Notes under the pieces: model-generated
Databases searched by the model: none
The model's input: only the letters and a program-made list of their open reading frames with translations
What the model was told of the DNA's origin: nothing
Part shown: positions 25,233-34,247 of the stretch, one piece after another
Layout: each line of letters starts with the position of its first letter
How positions within the stretch are numbered: the first letter of the stretch is position 1
Made by a program: the position numbers and the translations under genes
Assembly (NCBI RefSeq): GCF_018129685.1
Contig: NZ_JAFCLG010000003.1
Span: forward strand, 124,001 to 188,000
DNA length: 64,000 nt
Direction: 5' to 3'
DNA from: Bradyrhizobium manausense
Lineage (GTDB): Bacteria > Pseudomonadota > Alphaproteobacteria > Rhizobiales > Xanthobacteraceae

Positions 25233-26717
25233 ATGTCCCTTACCGCAGCTCTCGACTCCGCCCGCTCCTCGCTCGTGGCGTCGGGCGTCCAGTCCTCGAG
25301 CATTTCGCGCAACATCGCCGGCGCAAGTACGACCGGTTATTCGCGCAAGATCACCGTGCTGGACAATCTTCCCGGTGCCGGCGTCTACGTCGCTGCGATC
25401 CAGCGGGCCGCGAGCTCGGGCCTGTACAGCAATGTTCTGACCGCGACCTCCGCGGCTGCCACCCAGAGCGCGATCTATGACGGTCTCCAGAAGATCGCAT
25501 CTGCCACGGTGGACGATCCGCAGCTCGACCAGTCGCCGACCGCCGCGCTCAACAAACTGAAGCAGGCGCTCCAGCAATATGCGAATGCTCCCGACAACGC
25601 CACGCTGGCGCAGGCGGCCGTCGCGTCGGCCAAGGACATGGCGACCTCGCTCAACCAGGCGACGCAGACGGTGCAGTCCGTGCGCGAAGGCGCGGACGCC
25701 GACATGGCGACATCGGTTCAGAACATCAACCAGCTTCTGAGCCAGTTCGCCGCCGTCAACACCGCGATCGTGAAGGGTACCATCACCGGCGACGACGTCA
25801 CCGACTACCTCGATCAGCGTGACAACATCGTCTCGAAGCTGTCGCAGGAAGTCGGCGTCACCATGACGATCCGTACCAACGGGGACGCTGCGCTCTACAC
25901 CGACAATGGCGGGGTGCTGTTCGACAAGGTGGCGCGGACGGTGAGCTTTGTGCCGACCGGCGCCTACACGCCGGGCACCACCGGCAACGCGGTCTATATC
26001 GACGGCGTGCCGGTGACCGGCGCCAACGCGGTCATGCCGCTCAAGTCGGGCAAGATCGCGGGCCTCGCGGAGCTGCGCGATAATGCTACGGTGACGTACC
26101 AGAGCCAGCTCGACGAGGTCGCCCGCGGCCTGATCAATGATTTCAAGGAGAGTGATCAGTCCGCCGTTCCAACGCTGCCGGACGTCCCGGGTCTCTTTAC
26201 CTATCCCGGCGCGCCGACGATGCCCGCGAGCGGAACCGTCTTGGTCGGTCTTGCCGGCACAATCTCGGTCGCAGCCTCAGTCGACCCATCCGCCACACCG
26301 AGCGGAAATCCCAACCTGCTGCGTGACGGCGCCATCAGTGGCAACGTCGCCTACAAATACAACATCGCCGGTAACGGCGGCTATTCGGCCCGGCTTCAGC
26401 AGCTCATCGGCAACATGGATGCGTCGCAGCCGTTCGATCCGACCACGCAAGGCAAGCCGAACGGCAGCTTGATCGACTACGCCGCATCGTCGACGAGCTG
26501 GATCGAAAACCAGCGCAAGACCGCCAACGACATTTCCCAGTACCAGAATACGTTGCTCACCCGCAGCACGACGGCATTGTCGAACGTCAGCGGCGTCAAC
26601 ATGGACGACGAGATGTCGCTGATGCTCCAGGTCGAGCGCACTTATTCGGCGTCGTCGAAGATCATTACGACCGTCGACCAAATGTTGCAAAGCCTGCTGG
26701 CAGCCGTGGGGAACTGA
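25233..26717 (+). CDS. flgK: Hook-filament junction protein FlgK (HAP1)
   Basis: FlgK joins hook and filament. The 494-aa product has the N-terminal motif SSISRNIAGASTTGYSRKIT (about residues 23-42), a middle coiled region (LNKLKQALQQYANAPDNATL, LDQRDNIVSKLSQEVGVTMT) and the C-terminal rod motif MDDEMSLMLQVERTYSASSK with IITTVDQMLQSLLAAVGN. It is 3 nt before flgL and 34 nt after flgE. Confidence 0.95.
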   Translation: MSLTAALDSARSSLVASGVQSSSISRNIAGASTTGYSRKITVLDNLPGAGVYVAAIQRAASSGLYSNVLTATSAAATQSAIYDGLQKIASATVDDPQLDQSPTAALNKLKQALQQYANAPDNATLAQAAVASAKDMATSLNQATQTVQSVREGADADMATSVQNINQLLSQFAAVNTAIVKGTITGDDVTDYLDQRDNIVSKLSQEVGVTMTIRTNGDAALYTDNGGVLFDKVARTVSFVPTGAYTPGTTGNAVYIDGVPVTGANAVMPLKSGKIAGLAELRDNATVTYQSQLDEVARGLINDFKESDQSAVPTLPDVPGLFTYPGAPTMPASGTVLVGLAGTISVAASVDPSATPSGNPNLLRDGAISGNVAYKYNIAGNGGYSARLQQLIGNMDASQPFDPTTQGKPNGSLIDYAASSTSWIENQRKTANDISQYQNTLLTRSTTALSNVSGVNMDDEMSLMLQVERTYSASSKIITTVDQMLQSLLAAVGN

Positions 26718-26720
26718 ACC

Positions 26721-27767
26721 ATGATGAGCGCAAACTACATTTCCACCCTGATGCTGTCCTCGTCATTGAGGTACTCGATCACGAACAACCAGGCCCTGCT
26801 CAGCAAGGCGTCGACGGAAGCGACGACGGGCCGCTTCGCCGATGTCGGGCTCCAGCTGGGTGCCACGACGGGTGGCGACGTCACCCTGCGTGCGGACCTG
26901 AACTTCGCCGATCAGCTCGTCGATACCAACGGGCTCGTCGCGGGACGCCTGGACGTGACCCAGGACCGCATCACCCAGCTCGGCTCGACCGCAACCGACT
27001 TCCTCAAGGACCTGATCGCAGCGCGCAGCACCGATGGTGGCGGGCGGATCATCCTGCCGCCCGCGTCCTCCAATCTCCAGGATCTGATCGGCGCGCTGAA
27101 CGTCTCCTACAATGGTTCGTTCCTGTTTTCGGGCATCAACACGCAGAACCAGCCGATCACGGCTTATCAGGCTGGCTCGGCCAGCAAGAACCAGGTCGAT
27201 TTCGATTTCAATGCGGCTTTCGGCTTCACGCAATCATCGCCTAGTGTGGCGAACATCACGCCGGCTCAAATGCAGACGTTCCTCAACGGCCCCTTCGACG
27301 CCGAATTCGCGAGCCCGGCCTGGAACACCAACTGGTCGACGGCCACCGACCAGGTCATGCAAAGCCGCATCTCCACCACCGAGATCGCCGATACGTCCGT
27401 GAGCGCCAACCAGACCGGTTTCCGCAAGCTCGCCGAGGCCTACACCATGATGGCCGATCTCGGTAACGCGAACCTCAATCAATCGACGTTCCAGGTCGTC
27501 GTGGACAAGGCCATTGGCCTCGTCGGCAGCGCCATCACCGACCTCGCGACGCTGGGGGGCGACGTCGGCACGGTCCAGCAGCGGATCACCAGCGCGACCG
27601 ACAAGCTCAAGACGCAGAAGGACATTCTGAACAACCAGATCGTCGGCATGGAGCAGGTCGATCCGGCGGAAGCGTCGACGCGCGTCAGTGCGCTGCAGAC
27701 GCAGATCCAGACAGCGCTCGCGCTCACTTCGCAGCTCCAGAAGATCAGCCTCGTCAACTATCTCTGA
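26721..27767 (+). CDS. flgL: Hook-filament junction protein FlgL (HAP3)
   Basis: FlgL is the second junction protein. The 348-aa product has a flagellin-like N-terminus (SLRYSITNNQALLSKASTEA, TTGRFADVGLQL) and C-terminus (STRVSALQTQIQTALALTSQ, LQKISLVNYL), with the typical SYNGSFLFSGINTQNQPITA motif near residue 132. Two adjacent ATG codons (26721, 26724) are possible starts. No FliD gene follows, as usual for this group. Confidence 0.93.
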   Translation: MMSANYISTLMLSSSLRYSITNNQALLSKASTEATTGRFADVGLQLGATTGGDVTLRADLNFADQLVDTNGLVAGRLDVTQDRITQLGSTATDFLKDLIAARSTDGGGRIILPPASSNLQDLIGALNVSYNGSFLFSGINTQNQPITAYQAGSASKNQVDFDFNAAFGFTQSSPSVANITPAQMQTFLNGPFDAEFASPAWNTNWSTATDQVMQSRISTTEIADTSVSANQTGFRKLAEAYTMMADLGNANLNQSTFQVVVDKAIGLVGSAITDLATLGGDVGTVQQRITSATDKLKTQKDILNNQIVGMEQVDPAEASTRVSALQTQIQTALALTSQLQKISLVNYL

Positions 27768-27829
27768 GCCTGTGCGGCCCTCGCCTTCTCGATTCAGTTT
27801 CCTGGAAATTCCTGCACAGAGTTGTTCGG

Positions 27830-28174
27830 ATGACTTTTGAAGCCTATGAGACGGTCGTTGAAGACAGCGGCCAGGAGGCGCGGGGGCGCGAGCGCCAGGC
27901 GCTCAGCCTCGGCATCGACCGACTGGAGCGGCTCCAGAAGGAGCGCTTCAGCATGGAAGACCAGGTCCACAGCCTGCTCTATGTGCGGCGGCTGTGGACC
28001 ATCTTCATCGAGGATCTCGCGCATCCCGATAACGGGCTGCCCGAGCAGCTGCGCGCCGACATCATCTCGATCGGCTTGTGGGTCGTCAAGGAAGCCGATC
28101 GCATTCGTGAGGAACGATCGAACGACGTCGCGCAGTTGATCGAAATCAACCGCCTGATCAGAGACGCGCTCTGA
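27830..28174 (+). CDS. flaF: Flagellin synthesis regulator FlaF
   Basis: FlaF is needed for flagellin production or export and works opposite to FlbT in Alphaproteobacteria. The product is 114 aa, helical and acidic. It contains the family motifs YETVVEDSGQEARGRERQAL, LLYVRRLWTIFIEDLAHPDN and GLPEQLRADIISIGLWVVKE (about residues 46-85). The stop overlaps flbT (TGATG). The upstream gap of 62 nt contains no flagellar box, so it is likely read through from flgL. Confidence 0.94.
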   Translation: MTFEAYETVVEDSGQEARGRERQALSLGIDRLERLQKERFSMEDQVHSLLYVRRLWTIFIEDLAHPDNGLPEQLRADIISIGLWVVKEADRIREERSNDVAQLIEINRLIRDAL

Positions 28175-28587
28175 TGAAGATCTCCTTGCGGGCGGGCGAA
28201 CGGGTCTACATCAACGGCGCGGTGCTGCGCGTGGACCGCAAGGTCTCGCTCGAGCTTGTCAACGACGTGATGTTCCTGCTCGAAGGGCAGGTCATGCAGG
28301 CTTCCGACGCCACCACGGCGATGCGCCAGCTCTATTTTATCGTCCAGCTGATGTTGATGAACCCGACGGATGTCGCCGCCGCCGCTTCGCTCTACGGGCA
28401 GCATCACGCGGCGCTGTGTGCGGTGTGCGAGAACGGCGAGATGCTCGACGGGCTTGCCGCGATCGACGAGATGGTCGTCGGCACCCGCTACTTCGAAGCG
28501 CTCAAGCGGATCCGGGCTTTGTTTCCCCTGGAGCAGGCGATCCTGTCCGGGGCTGCCACCCCCGTGGCCCCATTCGAGGCTGCCTGA
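28174..28587 (+). CDS. flbT: Flagellin mRNA regulator FlbT
   Basis: FlbT in Caulobacter binds the 5' leader of flagellin mRNA and promotes its decay before hook completion; in some rhizobia it is instead required for flagellin synthesis. The 137-aa product matches the family: MKISLRAGERVYINGAVLRV at the start, then EGQVMQASDATTAMRQLYFI, QLMLMNPTDVAAAASLYGQH and VGTRYFEALKRIRALFPLEQ. The conserved flagellin leaders at 13452, 14632 and 15829 are the obvious candidate targets. Confidence 0.95.
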   Translation: MKISLRAGERVYINGAVLRVDRKVSLELVNDVMFLLEGQVMQASDATTAMRQLYFIVQLMLMNPTDVAAAASLYGQHHAALCAVCENGEMLDGLAAIDEMVVGTRYFEALKRIRALFPLEQAILSGAATPVAPFEAA

Positions 28588-28601
28588 CAGCGGAGAGACA
28601 C

Positions 28602-29024
28602 ATGAACGTTACCAGCGCGACCGACACCACAAGCACCAACTCGACCAGCTCGACGTCGTCCACTTCGTCCACGTCAAGCACCGGCGTCGACTACAATACC
28701 TTCCTCCAGCTCCTCATCGCGGAGATGAAGAACCAGGATCCGACCAATCCGACCGATACGTCGCAGTATATGAGCCAGTTCGCCCAGCTCTCCACGGTCG
28801 AGCAGGCGATGCAGACCAATACGAAGCTCGATTCGCTGCTGTCCTCCCAGTCGCTGTCGCAGGCGGACGGGCTGATCGGGAAGAACGTCAGCTTCACCGA
28901 CTCGACCGGAGCGACTTTTACCGGCAAGGTCGCTTCGATCTCCATCAACAGCAACGGCTCCGTCGCGACCCTTCAGGACGGCACCAAGGTCGCGGTCGGC
29001 CCCGGCCTCACGATCAGCAACTAG
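28602..29024 (+). CDS. flgD: Hook-capping protein FlgD
   Basis: FlgD caps the growing hook. The 140-aa protein is short, as in rhizobia: a Ser/Thr-rich N-terminus (TSSTSSTSSTSSTG, about residues 13-28) and then the signature DYNTFLQLLIAEMKNQDPTN, TDTSQYMSQFAQLSTVEQAM, followed by a reduced C-terminal beta part (GLIGKNVSFTDSTGATFTGK ... VAVGPGLTISN). The start at ATG 28602 follows CGGAGAGA; the upstream open frame lies inside flbT. It is 2 nt before fliQ. Confidence 0.94.
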   Translation: MNVTSATDTTSTNSTSSTSSTSSTSSTGVDYNTFLQLLIAEMKNQDPTNPTDTSQYMSQFAQLSTVEQAMQTNTKLDSLLSSQSLSQADGLIGKNVSFTDSTGATFTGKVASISINSNGSVATLQDGTKVAVGPGLTISN

Positions 29025-29026
29025 CC

Positions 29027-29293
29027 ATGAACGAGCGCGACGCCCTCGACCTCGTCCAGTCGGCGATCTGGACCATCCTGGTCGCCTGCGGACCCGCAGT
29101 CGGCGCGGCGATGCTGGTCGGCATCGTCATCGCGCTGATCCAGGCGCTGACCCAGATCCAGGAGGCGACGCTGACCTTCGTCCCGAAGATCGTCGTCATC
29201 CTCGTGGTCGTGGCTCTGTCGGGCTCCTTCATCGGCGCGCATCTCTCCACCTTCACCGAGATGGTCTATTCGCGGATCGAGCACGGCTTCTGA
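29027..29293 (+). CDS. fliQ: Flagellar export gate protein FliQ
   Basis: FliQ is a small gate component of 88 aa with two membrane segments (residues about 15-38 and 50-75). The family motif is GIVIALIQALTQIQEATLTF followed by VPKIVVILVVVALSGSF. The start at ATG 29027 follows flgD; the long upstream frame in flbT/flgD is not coding. Confidence 0.95.
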   Translation: MNERDALDLVQSAIWTILVACGPAVGAAMLVGIVIALIQALTQIQEATLTFVPKIVVILVVVALSGSFIGAHLSTFTEMVYSRIEHGF

Positions 29294-29314
29294 TCCGCGG
29301 GCCGGGCCCGGCCA

Positions 29315-29344
29315 CCACCCTCGCGTAAGCTTTGCGGGGCAAAT
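29315..29344 (+). promoter_or_regulatory. Flagellar direct-repeat box upstream of flhA
   Basis: CCACCCT-CGCG-TAAGCTT, 6 nt, GCAAAT, ending 30 nt before the flhA ATG, in the 81-nt gap after fliQ. Half-site two is good, but the hexamer lacks CTA. Confidence 0.42.
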
Positions 29345-29374
29345 TGCAGGGCGGACCCTGCTGCCCGGTGACCC

Positions 29375-31456
29375 ATGGCCGATACGTTAGCTGCTAGCCT
29401 GCCGAACCCGCGACGCTTCGGCGCGGATGCCTTCTTCGCGGGCGGTATCGTGACCATGCTCACGATCCTGTTCCTGCCGATCCCGCCGATCCTGATCGAC
29501 CTCGGCCTTGCCTTCTCGATCGCGCTGGCGGCGCTGATCCTGATGGTCGCGCTATGGATTCAGCGGCCGCTCGATTTTTCCGCCTTCCCGACCGTGCTCC
29601 TGATCGCGACGATCCTGCGGCTCGCGCTCAACGTCGCGACCACCCGGCTGATCCTGTCGCGGGGCGGGGAGGGCGAGACCGCTGCCGGCCACGTTGTCGC
29701 CGGCTTCTCCAAGTTCGTCATGGGCGGCGACTTCGTGATCGGACTGATCATCTTCGCGATCCTGGTCACGGTGAATTTTGTCGTGATCACCAAGGGCGCA
29801 ACGCGTATCGCCGAAGTCGGCGCCCGTTTCACGCTGGATGCCATCCCCGGCAAGCAGATGGCAATCGACGCGGATCTCTCCGCGGGCCTGATCGACGACA
29901 AGGAAGCCCAACGCCGGCGTCGCGAGCTCGAAGAGGAGAGCTCGTTCTTCGGCGCGATGGACGGCGCCTCGAAATTCGTGCGCGGCGATGCCATCGCCGG
30001 CCTGATCATCACGGCAATCAACATCTTCGGCGGCATCATCATCGGCGTCACCCATCACGGTCTGACGTTGTCGCGCGCCGCCGACGTCTACACAAAACTC
30101 TCCGTCGGCGACGGTCTGGTCACGCAGATGCCGGCGCTGATCGTGTCGCTGTCGGCGGGCCTCCTGGTCTCCAAAGGCGGCACCAGGGGCTCCGCCGAAC
30201 AGGCGGTGCTCCGGCAGCTCGGCGGCTATCCGCGCGCAGTATCGGCGGCGTCCTTGATGATGTTCGTGCTGGCCTTGATGCCGGGGTTGCCGATGGCGCC
30301 GTTCGTGCTGCTGGGTGGGGTCATGGCTTTCGTCGGCTATTCGCTGCCGAGGAGGCAGGCGGCCGCGAAGCAGAAGGAAGACGCGCGCAAGGCGGAGGAG
30401 CGTGCGCAGACCGAAGCCAAGGAATCGGTCAAGGAGTCGCTCAAGACCGCCGAGATCGAGCTGTCGCTCGGCAGCCATCTGTCGGTTCACCTGCTCGGCT
30501 CGCGCAACGAGCTGGCCCACCGCGTCAGCAAGATCCGCAAGAAGTTCGCCAAGCAGTACGGCTTCGTCATTCCCGAGATCAAGCTGTCGGACAATCTGTC
30601 GATCGATCCCAAGGGATACCAGATCCGGATCCACGATACGCGCGTCGCCCATGGTGAGCTCAGGATCGGCGAGATCATGGTGCTGGTGGACAAGGACGGC
30701 AAGCCCGACGTCCCCGGCGACGAGGTGATCGAGCCGGCCTTCGGCATGAAGGCGCTGTGGGTGACGGAAGCCTTTGCCGATGAGGTCAGGCGGCAGGGCT
30801 GCAAGCCGGTCGACAATCTGTCGGTACTTCTCACCCATCTGAGCGAAGTGCTCAGGGCAAATCTCTCCCAGCTTCTGTCCTACAAGGACATGCGCGGACT
30901 GCTCGACCGGCTCGAGCCGGAGTACAAGCGCCTGGTCGACGATCTCTGCCCGTCGCAGATCTCCTATTCCGGCTTGCTGGCGATCCTGAAGATCCTGTTG
31001 GGCGAGCGGGTGTCGATCCGGAACCTGCATCTGATCCTGGAGGCGATCGCCGAGATCGCGCCCCATGTGCGCCGCTCCGAGCAGGTTGCCGAGCACGTGC
31101 GGATGCGGCTGGCGCAGCAGATCTGCGGCGATCTCTCCGACAATGGCGTGCTCAACGTCCTGCGCCTCGGCAACCGCTGGGACCTGGCCTTCCACCAGAG
31201 CCTGAAGCGCGATGGCAAGGGCGACGTCGTCGAGTTCGATGCCGATCCACGGCTGATCGAGCAGTTCGCGACGGAAGCCAGCGCTGCGGTCCGGAAGTTC
31301 ACCGAGGACGGCACCAGCGTTGTATTGGCGGTGACGCCGGAGGCGCGCCCTTATGTCCGCATGATCCTGGAGCGCGTGTTCCCGACCTTGCCGATCCTGT
31401 CGCATGTCGAGGTTGCCCGCAGCGCCGAGATCCGGGCGCTCGGAGCCATTTCGTGA
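29375..31456 (+). CDS. flhA: Flagellar export gate protein FlhA
   Basis: FlhA is the large export gate subunit that uses the proton motive force and docks chaperone-substrate complexes. The 693-aa product has about eight membrane segments in the first 330 residues with the FHIPEP-type signatures [20 protein letters not shown] and [20 protein letters not shown], then a linker rich in Lys/Glu/Ala (about 325-355) and a four-subdomain cytoplasmic part ending [20 protein letters not shown]. Normal length is about 690 aa. It overlaps fliR (GTGA). Confidence 0.97.
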   Translation: MADTLAASLPNPRRFGADAFFAGGIVTMLTILFLPIPPILIDLGLAFSIALAALILMVALWIQRPLDFSAFPTVLLIATILRLALNVATTRLILSRGGEGETAAGHVVAGFSKFVMGGDFVIGLIIFAILVTVNFVVITKGATRIAEVGARFTLDAIPGKQMAIDADLSAGLIDDKEAQRRRRELEEESSFFGAMDGASKFVRGDAIAGLIITAINIFGGIIIGVTHHGLTLSRAADVYTKLSVGDGLVTQMPALIVSLSAGLLVSKGGTRGSAEQAVLRQLGGYPRAVSAASLMMFVLALMPGLPMAPFVLLGGVMAFVGYSLPRRQAAAKQKEDARKAEERAQTEAKESVKESLKTAEIELSLGSHLSVHLLGSRNELAHRVSKIRKKFAKQYGFVIPEIKLSDNLSIDPKGYQIRIHDTRVAHGELRIGEIMVLVDKDGKPDVPGDEVIEPAFGMKALWVTEAFADEVRRQGCKPVDNLSVLLTHLSEVLRANLSQLLSYKDMRGLLDRLEPEYKRLVDDLCPSQISYSGLLAILKILLGERVSIRNLHLILEAIAEIAPHVRRSEQVAEHVRMRLAQQICGDLSDNGVLNVLRLGNRWDLAFHQSLKRDGKGDVVEFDADPRLIEQFATEASAAVRKFTEDGTSVVLAVTPEARPYVRMILERVFPTLPILSHVEVARSAEIRALGAIS

Positions 31457-32205
31457 TCGGCGGCCTCACCGACAATTTGCTCGCCACGTTCATCGTGTTT
31501 TGCCGCATCGGCGCCTGCCTGATGCTGGTGCCGGGCTATTCCAGCGTGAACGTTCCGCCGCAGATCCGCCTGTTCGTCGCGCTGGTCACGACGTTCGCGC
31601 TGACGCCGATCCTGGTTTCGGTCCTGAAACCGCTCGTGGACGGTGCCTCGCCGCTCACGCTCGCGCTGCTGATCGCCACGGAACTCGTGGTAGGCAGTGT
31701 TATCGGCCTCGGCGGGCGCGTGTTCTTCCTTGCGCTCCAGACCATGCTCTCCGTGATGGCGAGCGCGATCGGGCTCAGCAGCATCCCGGGCACACCAGTC
31801 GGCGATACCGATCCGGCGCCGCCCGTGGTGCCGCTGGTTATGGCCGCCGTCACCACGCTGTTCTTCCTGACCGACCAGCATTGGCAGGTGCTGCGCGGGC
31901 TGATGAACTCTTACGATGTCTGGCGTCCCGGCGAGAAGCTGACTGGCGAGATGGCGCTGAACCAGCTCGTGAGCCGCCTCGCGGACGCGTTCGTGCTCAC
32001 GCTCCGTATCACCAGCCCATTCATCGTCTATTCCATCGTCGTCAATTTCTCGGTCGGTCTGATCAACAAGCTGACGCCGGCGATTCCGGTCTATTTCGTC
32101 TCGGTGCCGTTCGTCCTGCTCGGTGGTTTCCTGCTGCTCTACCTCACTAGCGACGAGTTGCTGACGCAGTTCACGCTCGGCATGTCGTCATGGCTGGGGG
32201 GATGA
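31453..32205 (+). CDS. fliR: Flagellar export gate protein FliR
   Basis: FliR completes the gate. The 250-aa product starts at GTG 31453 overlapping flhA. It has about six membrane segments: [60 protein letters not shown] and later ones, ending [18 protein letters not shown]. The GxP-type segments and length are typical. Confidence 0.95.
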   Translation: MIGGLTDNLLATFIVFCRIGACLMLVPGYSSVNVPPQIRLFVALVTTFALTPILVSVLKPLVDGASPLTLALLIATELVVGSVIGLGGRVFFLALQTMLSVMASAIGLSSIPGTPVGDTDPAPPVVPLVMAAVTTLFFLTDQHWQVLRGLMNSYDVWRPGEKLTGEMALNQLVSRLADAFVLTLRITSPFIVYSIVVNFSVGLINKLTPAIPVYFVSVPFVLLGGFLLLYLTSDELLTQFTLGMSSWLGG

Positions 32206-32211
32206 TGGGTC

Positions 32212-32631
32212 ATGACATCGCGCGCGGACAAGCTCAGCCGGATCGTCTCGCTCGTGAAGCTGCAATTGCGGCTGTCGGAATGGCAGCTCGCGCAATTGCG
32301 GCAGCAGGAGCAGATCATGCAGGACGAGCAGGCGTGGTTGGTTGGAACCCTGAACGAAGGGAAGGTGCCGGCCGGATCGTCGAGCGACTCGATCGCGCTG
32401 CGGCTCAACAGGACGAGCGTCGGCGCGCGCGCCGTGCAGGAGCGCGCCGCGATGCAGCTCGACAGGGTCCGTTCGGAGAACCGGCGCGTGAAACAGCTCG
32501 AGGAAGTCGCCAGGGCCGCGCTGGCCGACAAGCTGCGCGACGCCGAGAAACGCTCGCTCGAGGACATGACGGAGACACATGCCGCTGTGCGCGATTTGGC
32601 GCCGCGGCCAGCCAGGCGGATCAAGACATGA
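32212..32631 (+). CDS. fliJ: FliJ-like coiled-coil export protein
   Basis: A 139-aa protein that is almost wholly coiled coil (residues about 5-45 and 75-125), charged and basic at the end (RPARRIKT). Heptads run through LSRIVSLVKLQLRLSEWQLA, LRQQEQIMQDEQAWLVGTL and RSENRRVKQLEEVARAALAD. Shape, length and place between fliR and flgJ fit FliJ, the ATPase-associated stalk and chaperone-escort protein. Similarity alone would not prove it. The stop overlaps the next gene (ATGA). Confidence 0.62.
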   Translation: MTSRADKLSRIVSLVKLQLRLSEWQLAQLRQQEQIMQDEQAWLVGTLNEGKVPAGSSSDSIALRLNRTSVGARAVQERAAMQLDRVRSENRRVKQLEEVARAALADKLRDAEKRSLEDMTETHAAVRDLAPRPARRIKT

Positions 32632-33110
32632 TCGTGACAACGACGCCCGACCTCGTTCTCGACGTTCTCGACGCCGCCGACCCGGTGGCTCAGCGCGCGG
32701 CGGCCGCGAAGCTCGAGGCGCTCAAATCGTCGGACGCCGATTTCGCCGCCACGATGGACGCGGCAGCCAGCAAGGCGGCCGCCGCGGCAGCCGATCAATC
32801 CGCAGGGCAACTGGCGGAGGCGCAATCGGGTGTGGTGAACGGACCGCCGGTGCGAGTGATCAAGAAGCCCGGCCAGGACGAGGTATATCGCAAGTTCGAA
32901 GCGTTCGTGCTCCAGACCTTTGTCGAGACAATGCTGCCGAAGGAGTCGGAGGAAGTGTTCGGCAAAGGCACTGCCGGCGGCATCTGGAAATCGATGCTGG
33001 CCGAGCAGCTCGGCGCCCAGCTTGCGAAGGGCAAGGGGATCGGAATTGCCAGGCAGCTGGCGGCTGCGCATCCGGCGGGTCCGGACGTGACAGGGAAGGC
33101 CGGAGGCTGA
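32628..33110 (+). CDS. flgJ: FlgJ-like rod-assembly protein without wall-cleaving domain
   Basis: A 160-aa protein with the rod-binding domain of FlgJ (about residues 80-150): DEVYRKFEAFVLQTFVETML, PKESEEVFGKGTAGGIWKSM and LAEQLGAQLAKGKGIGIARQ. The first 70 residues are Ala-rich and variable. The C-terminal muramidase/glucosaminidase domain of gammaproteobacterial FlgJ is missing, as in other Alphaproteobacteria; the lytic transglycosylase at 23276 could do that job. The frame is open upstream from 32190, but ATG 32628 overlaps the FliJ-like gene and is preferred. Confidence 0.85.
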   Translation: MIVTTTPDLVLDVLDAADPVAQRAAAAKLEALKSSDADFAATMDAAASKAAAAAADQSAGQLAEAQSGVVNGPPVRVIKKPGQDEVYRKFEAFVLQTFVETMLPKESEEVFGKGTAGGIWKSMLAEQLGAQLAKGKGIGIARQLAAAHPAGPDVTGKAGG

Positions 33111-33150
33111 ATCGCGACATGGGTGATGAAAGTTGAGGGGTGAATTGGCT

Positions 33151-33675
33151 ATGCAGGCAGAACAAGGCGCGACGGCCGTCCTCATGGAGCAGCCGGTCGC
33201 GGACATCGAGGTCATGACGGAATTTGCACCGGGCGATGTCCAGTTGCCCGTGGTCCTGCCAAATGCCGGCAGCGAATTGATATCCGACGAGGCTGAAGCG
33301 GCAAGGCTGGAGGCGACGCGTGCCGAAGAGGTCTCGGGCCTGCTCGCCGCAATTCGCCGGCTCGAAAGCATCGTCGAAGAGGAGACGGTAGCGCTCGCCA
33401 CCGGACAGAAGATCGATTTTGACGATTTCAGCGGCCGGAAAAGCCGGAGCATGCTGGAATTCGTCCGGCTGATGCGGGCACGGATGCATCTCGGTGGTGA
33501 AACCGAGATTACCGAGGAGATCCAGCAGTTACGGCAGAAGCTCGAGCGAAATCGCTCGCTCCTCGAAATGCACTACGATGCGGTACGCGAGGTGGCGGCC
33601 ATCATCGTCAGGGCAATCAAGGAGTCCGAATCGGACGGTACCTATACCGGTCGCGCAGCACGGGACGGACAATGA
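33151..33675 (+). CDS. flgN: FlgN-like export chaperone
   Basis: A 174-aa helical protein. Its C-terminal two thirds look like FlgN, the chaperone of FlgK/FlgL: EEVSGLLAAIRRLESIVEEE, TVALATGQKIDFDDFSGRKS, and RNRSLLEMHYDAVREVAAII. The N-terminal 45 residues are variable. A TTG at 33133 could add six residues; ATG 33151 with GGTGAATT is preferred. It overlaps the next gene by 4 nt and follows flgJ, consistent with a late export role. The family is poorly conserved, so I keep moderate confidence. Confidence 0.68.
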   Translation: MQAEQGATAVLMEQPVADIEVMTEFAPGDVQLPVVLPNAGSELISDEAEAARLEATRAEEVSGLLAAIRRLESIVEEETVALATGQKIDFDDFSGRKSRSMLEFVRLMRARMHLGGETEITEEIQQLRQKLERNRSLLEMHYDAVREVAAIIVRAIKESESDGTYTGRAARDGQ

Positions 33676-34130
33676 TCAAGCTCGTTCTGGCCGGCCTCTG
33701 GGTCTGTATCCTCACCGCGGGCACGAGCTATGGCGTGGCCTATTGGAAGGAAAACGGCAGCCTGTTGCCCGCGAAGGACGAATACCTCGACGGGCTGCAG
33801 TACCAGAAGACGCGGGCGCTGAGCGTGCCCATGGTCGAGGGCGGTGCCGTGCAGGGTTACATCGTCGCGCGCTTCGTCTACACCGTGGAGGCGCGGACCC
33901 TGCACCAGCTCACTGTTCCGCCGGAGCCATTCGTCGTCGATGAGGCGTTCCGCAGGATCTATGCTGACGACAAGCTCGATTTCAGGAAGCTCGCTCGCTA
34001 CGACCTCTCCATCCTCACCTCGGCGATCAAGCAGCGCGTCAACGAGCGGATGCAGGCCGACATCGTCCAGGATGTTTTGGTCGAGGACTTCAACTACGTC
34101 TCCAGGGATGAGTTCCAGCAGAAGCCCTGA
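33672..34130 (+). CDS. FliL-like membrane-anchored protein of unknown function
   Basis: A 152-aa protein with one N-terminal membrane segment (MIKLVLAGLWVCILTAGTSY) and a periplasmic domain. The domain has YIVARFVYTVEARTLHQLTV, FVVDEAFRRIYADDKLDFRK, and an end DIVQDVLVEDFNYVSRDEFQ. The layout (membrane anchor, beta strand, helices, final beta strand) and its size recall FliL, but a FliL is already present at 12151, so it may be a paralogue or a distinct flagellar accessory protein common in rhizobial clusters. It ends the flhA unit. Function is unassigned. Confidence 0.72.
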   Translation: MIKLVLAGLWVCILTAGTSYGVAYWKENGSLLPAKDEYLDGLQYQKTRALSVPMVEGGAVQGYIVARFVYTVEARTLHQLTVPPEPFVVDEAFRRIYADDKLDFRKLARYDLSILTSAIKQRVNERMQADIVQDVLVEDFNYVSRDEFQQKP

Positions 34131-34186
34131 CGCGCCGGTCTGCGAAGCCGCGCCAGCGTAGCGACGTTTCCCTCCACGAAAACGAA

Positions 34187-34219
34187 CCGGCCTCTGCGGG
34201 ATCTCCCCGCAGAGGCCGG
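34187..34219. terminator. Bidirectional terminator between the flhA unit and lafR
   Basis: CCGGCCTCTGCGGG (34187-34200) pairs perfectly with CCCGCAGAGGCCGG (34206-34219), with a 5-nt loop. The plus side is followed by a weak T stretch (GGTCTTGTG); on the minus side the stem is followed by TTCGTTTTCG. It lies between two convergent genes. Confidence 0.82.
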
Positions 34220-34247
34220 CGGTCTTGTGCTGGCTGACTTCGGCGCG

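Noticed and set aside
29552..31405. Minus-strand open frame of 617 codons
   Set aside because: Antisense to flhA, which is a secure call; no protein-like pattern.
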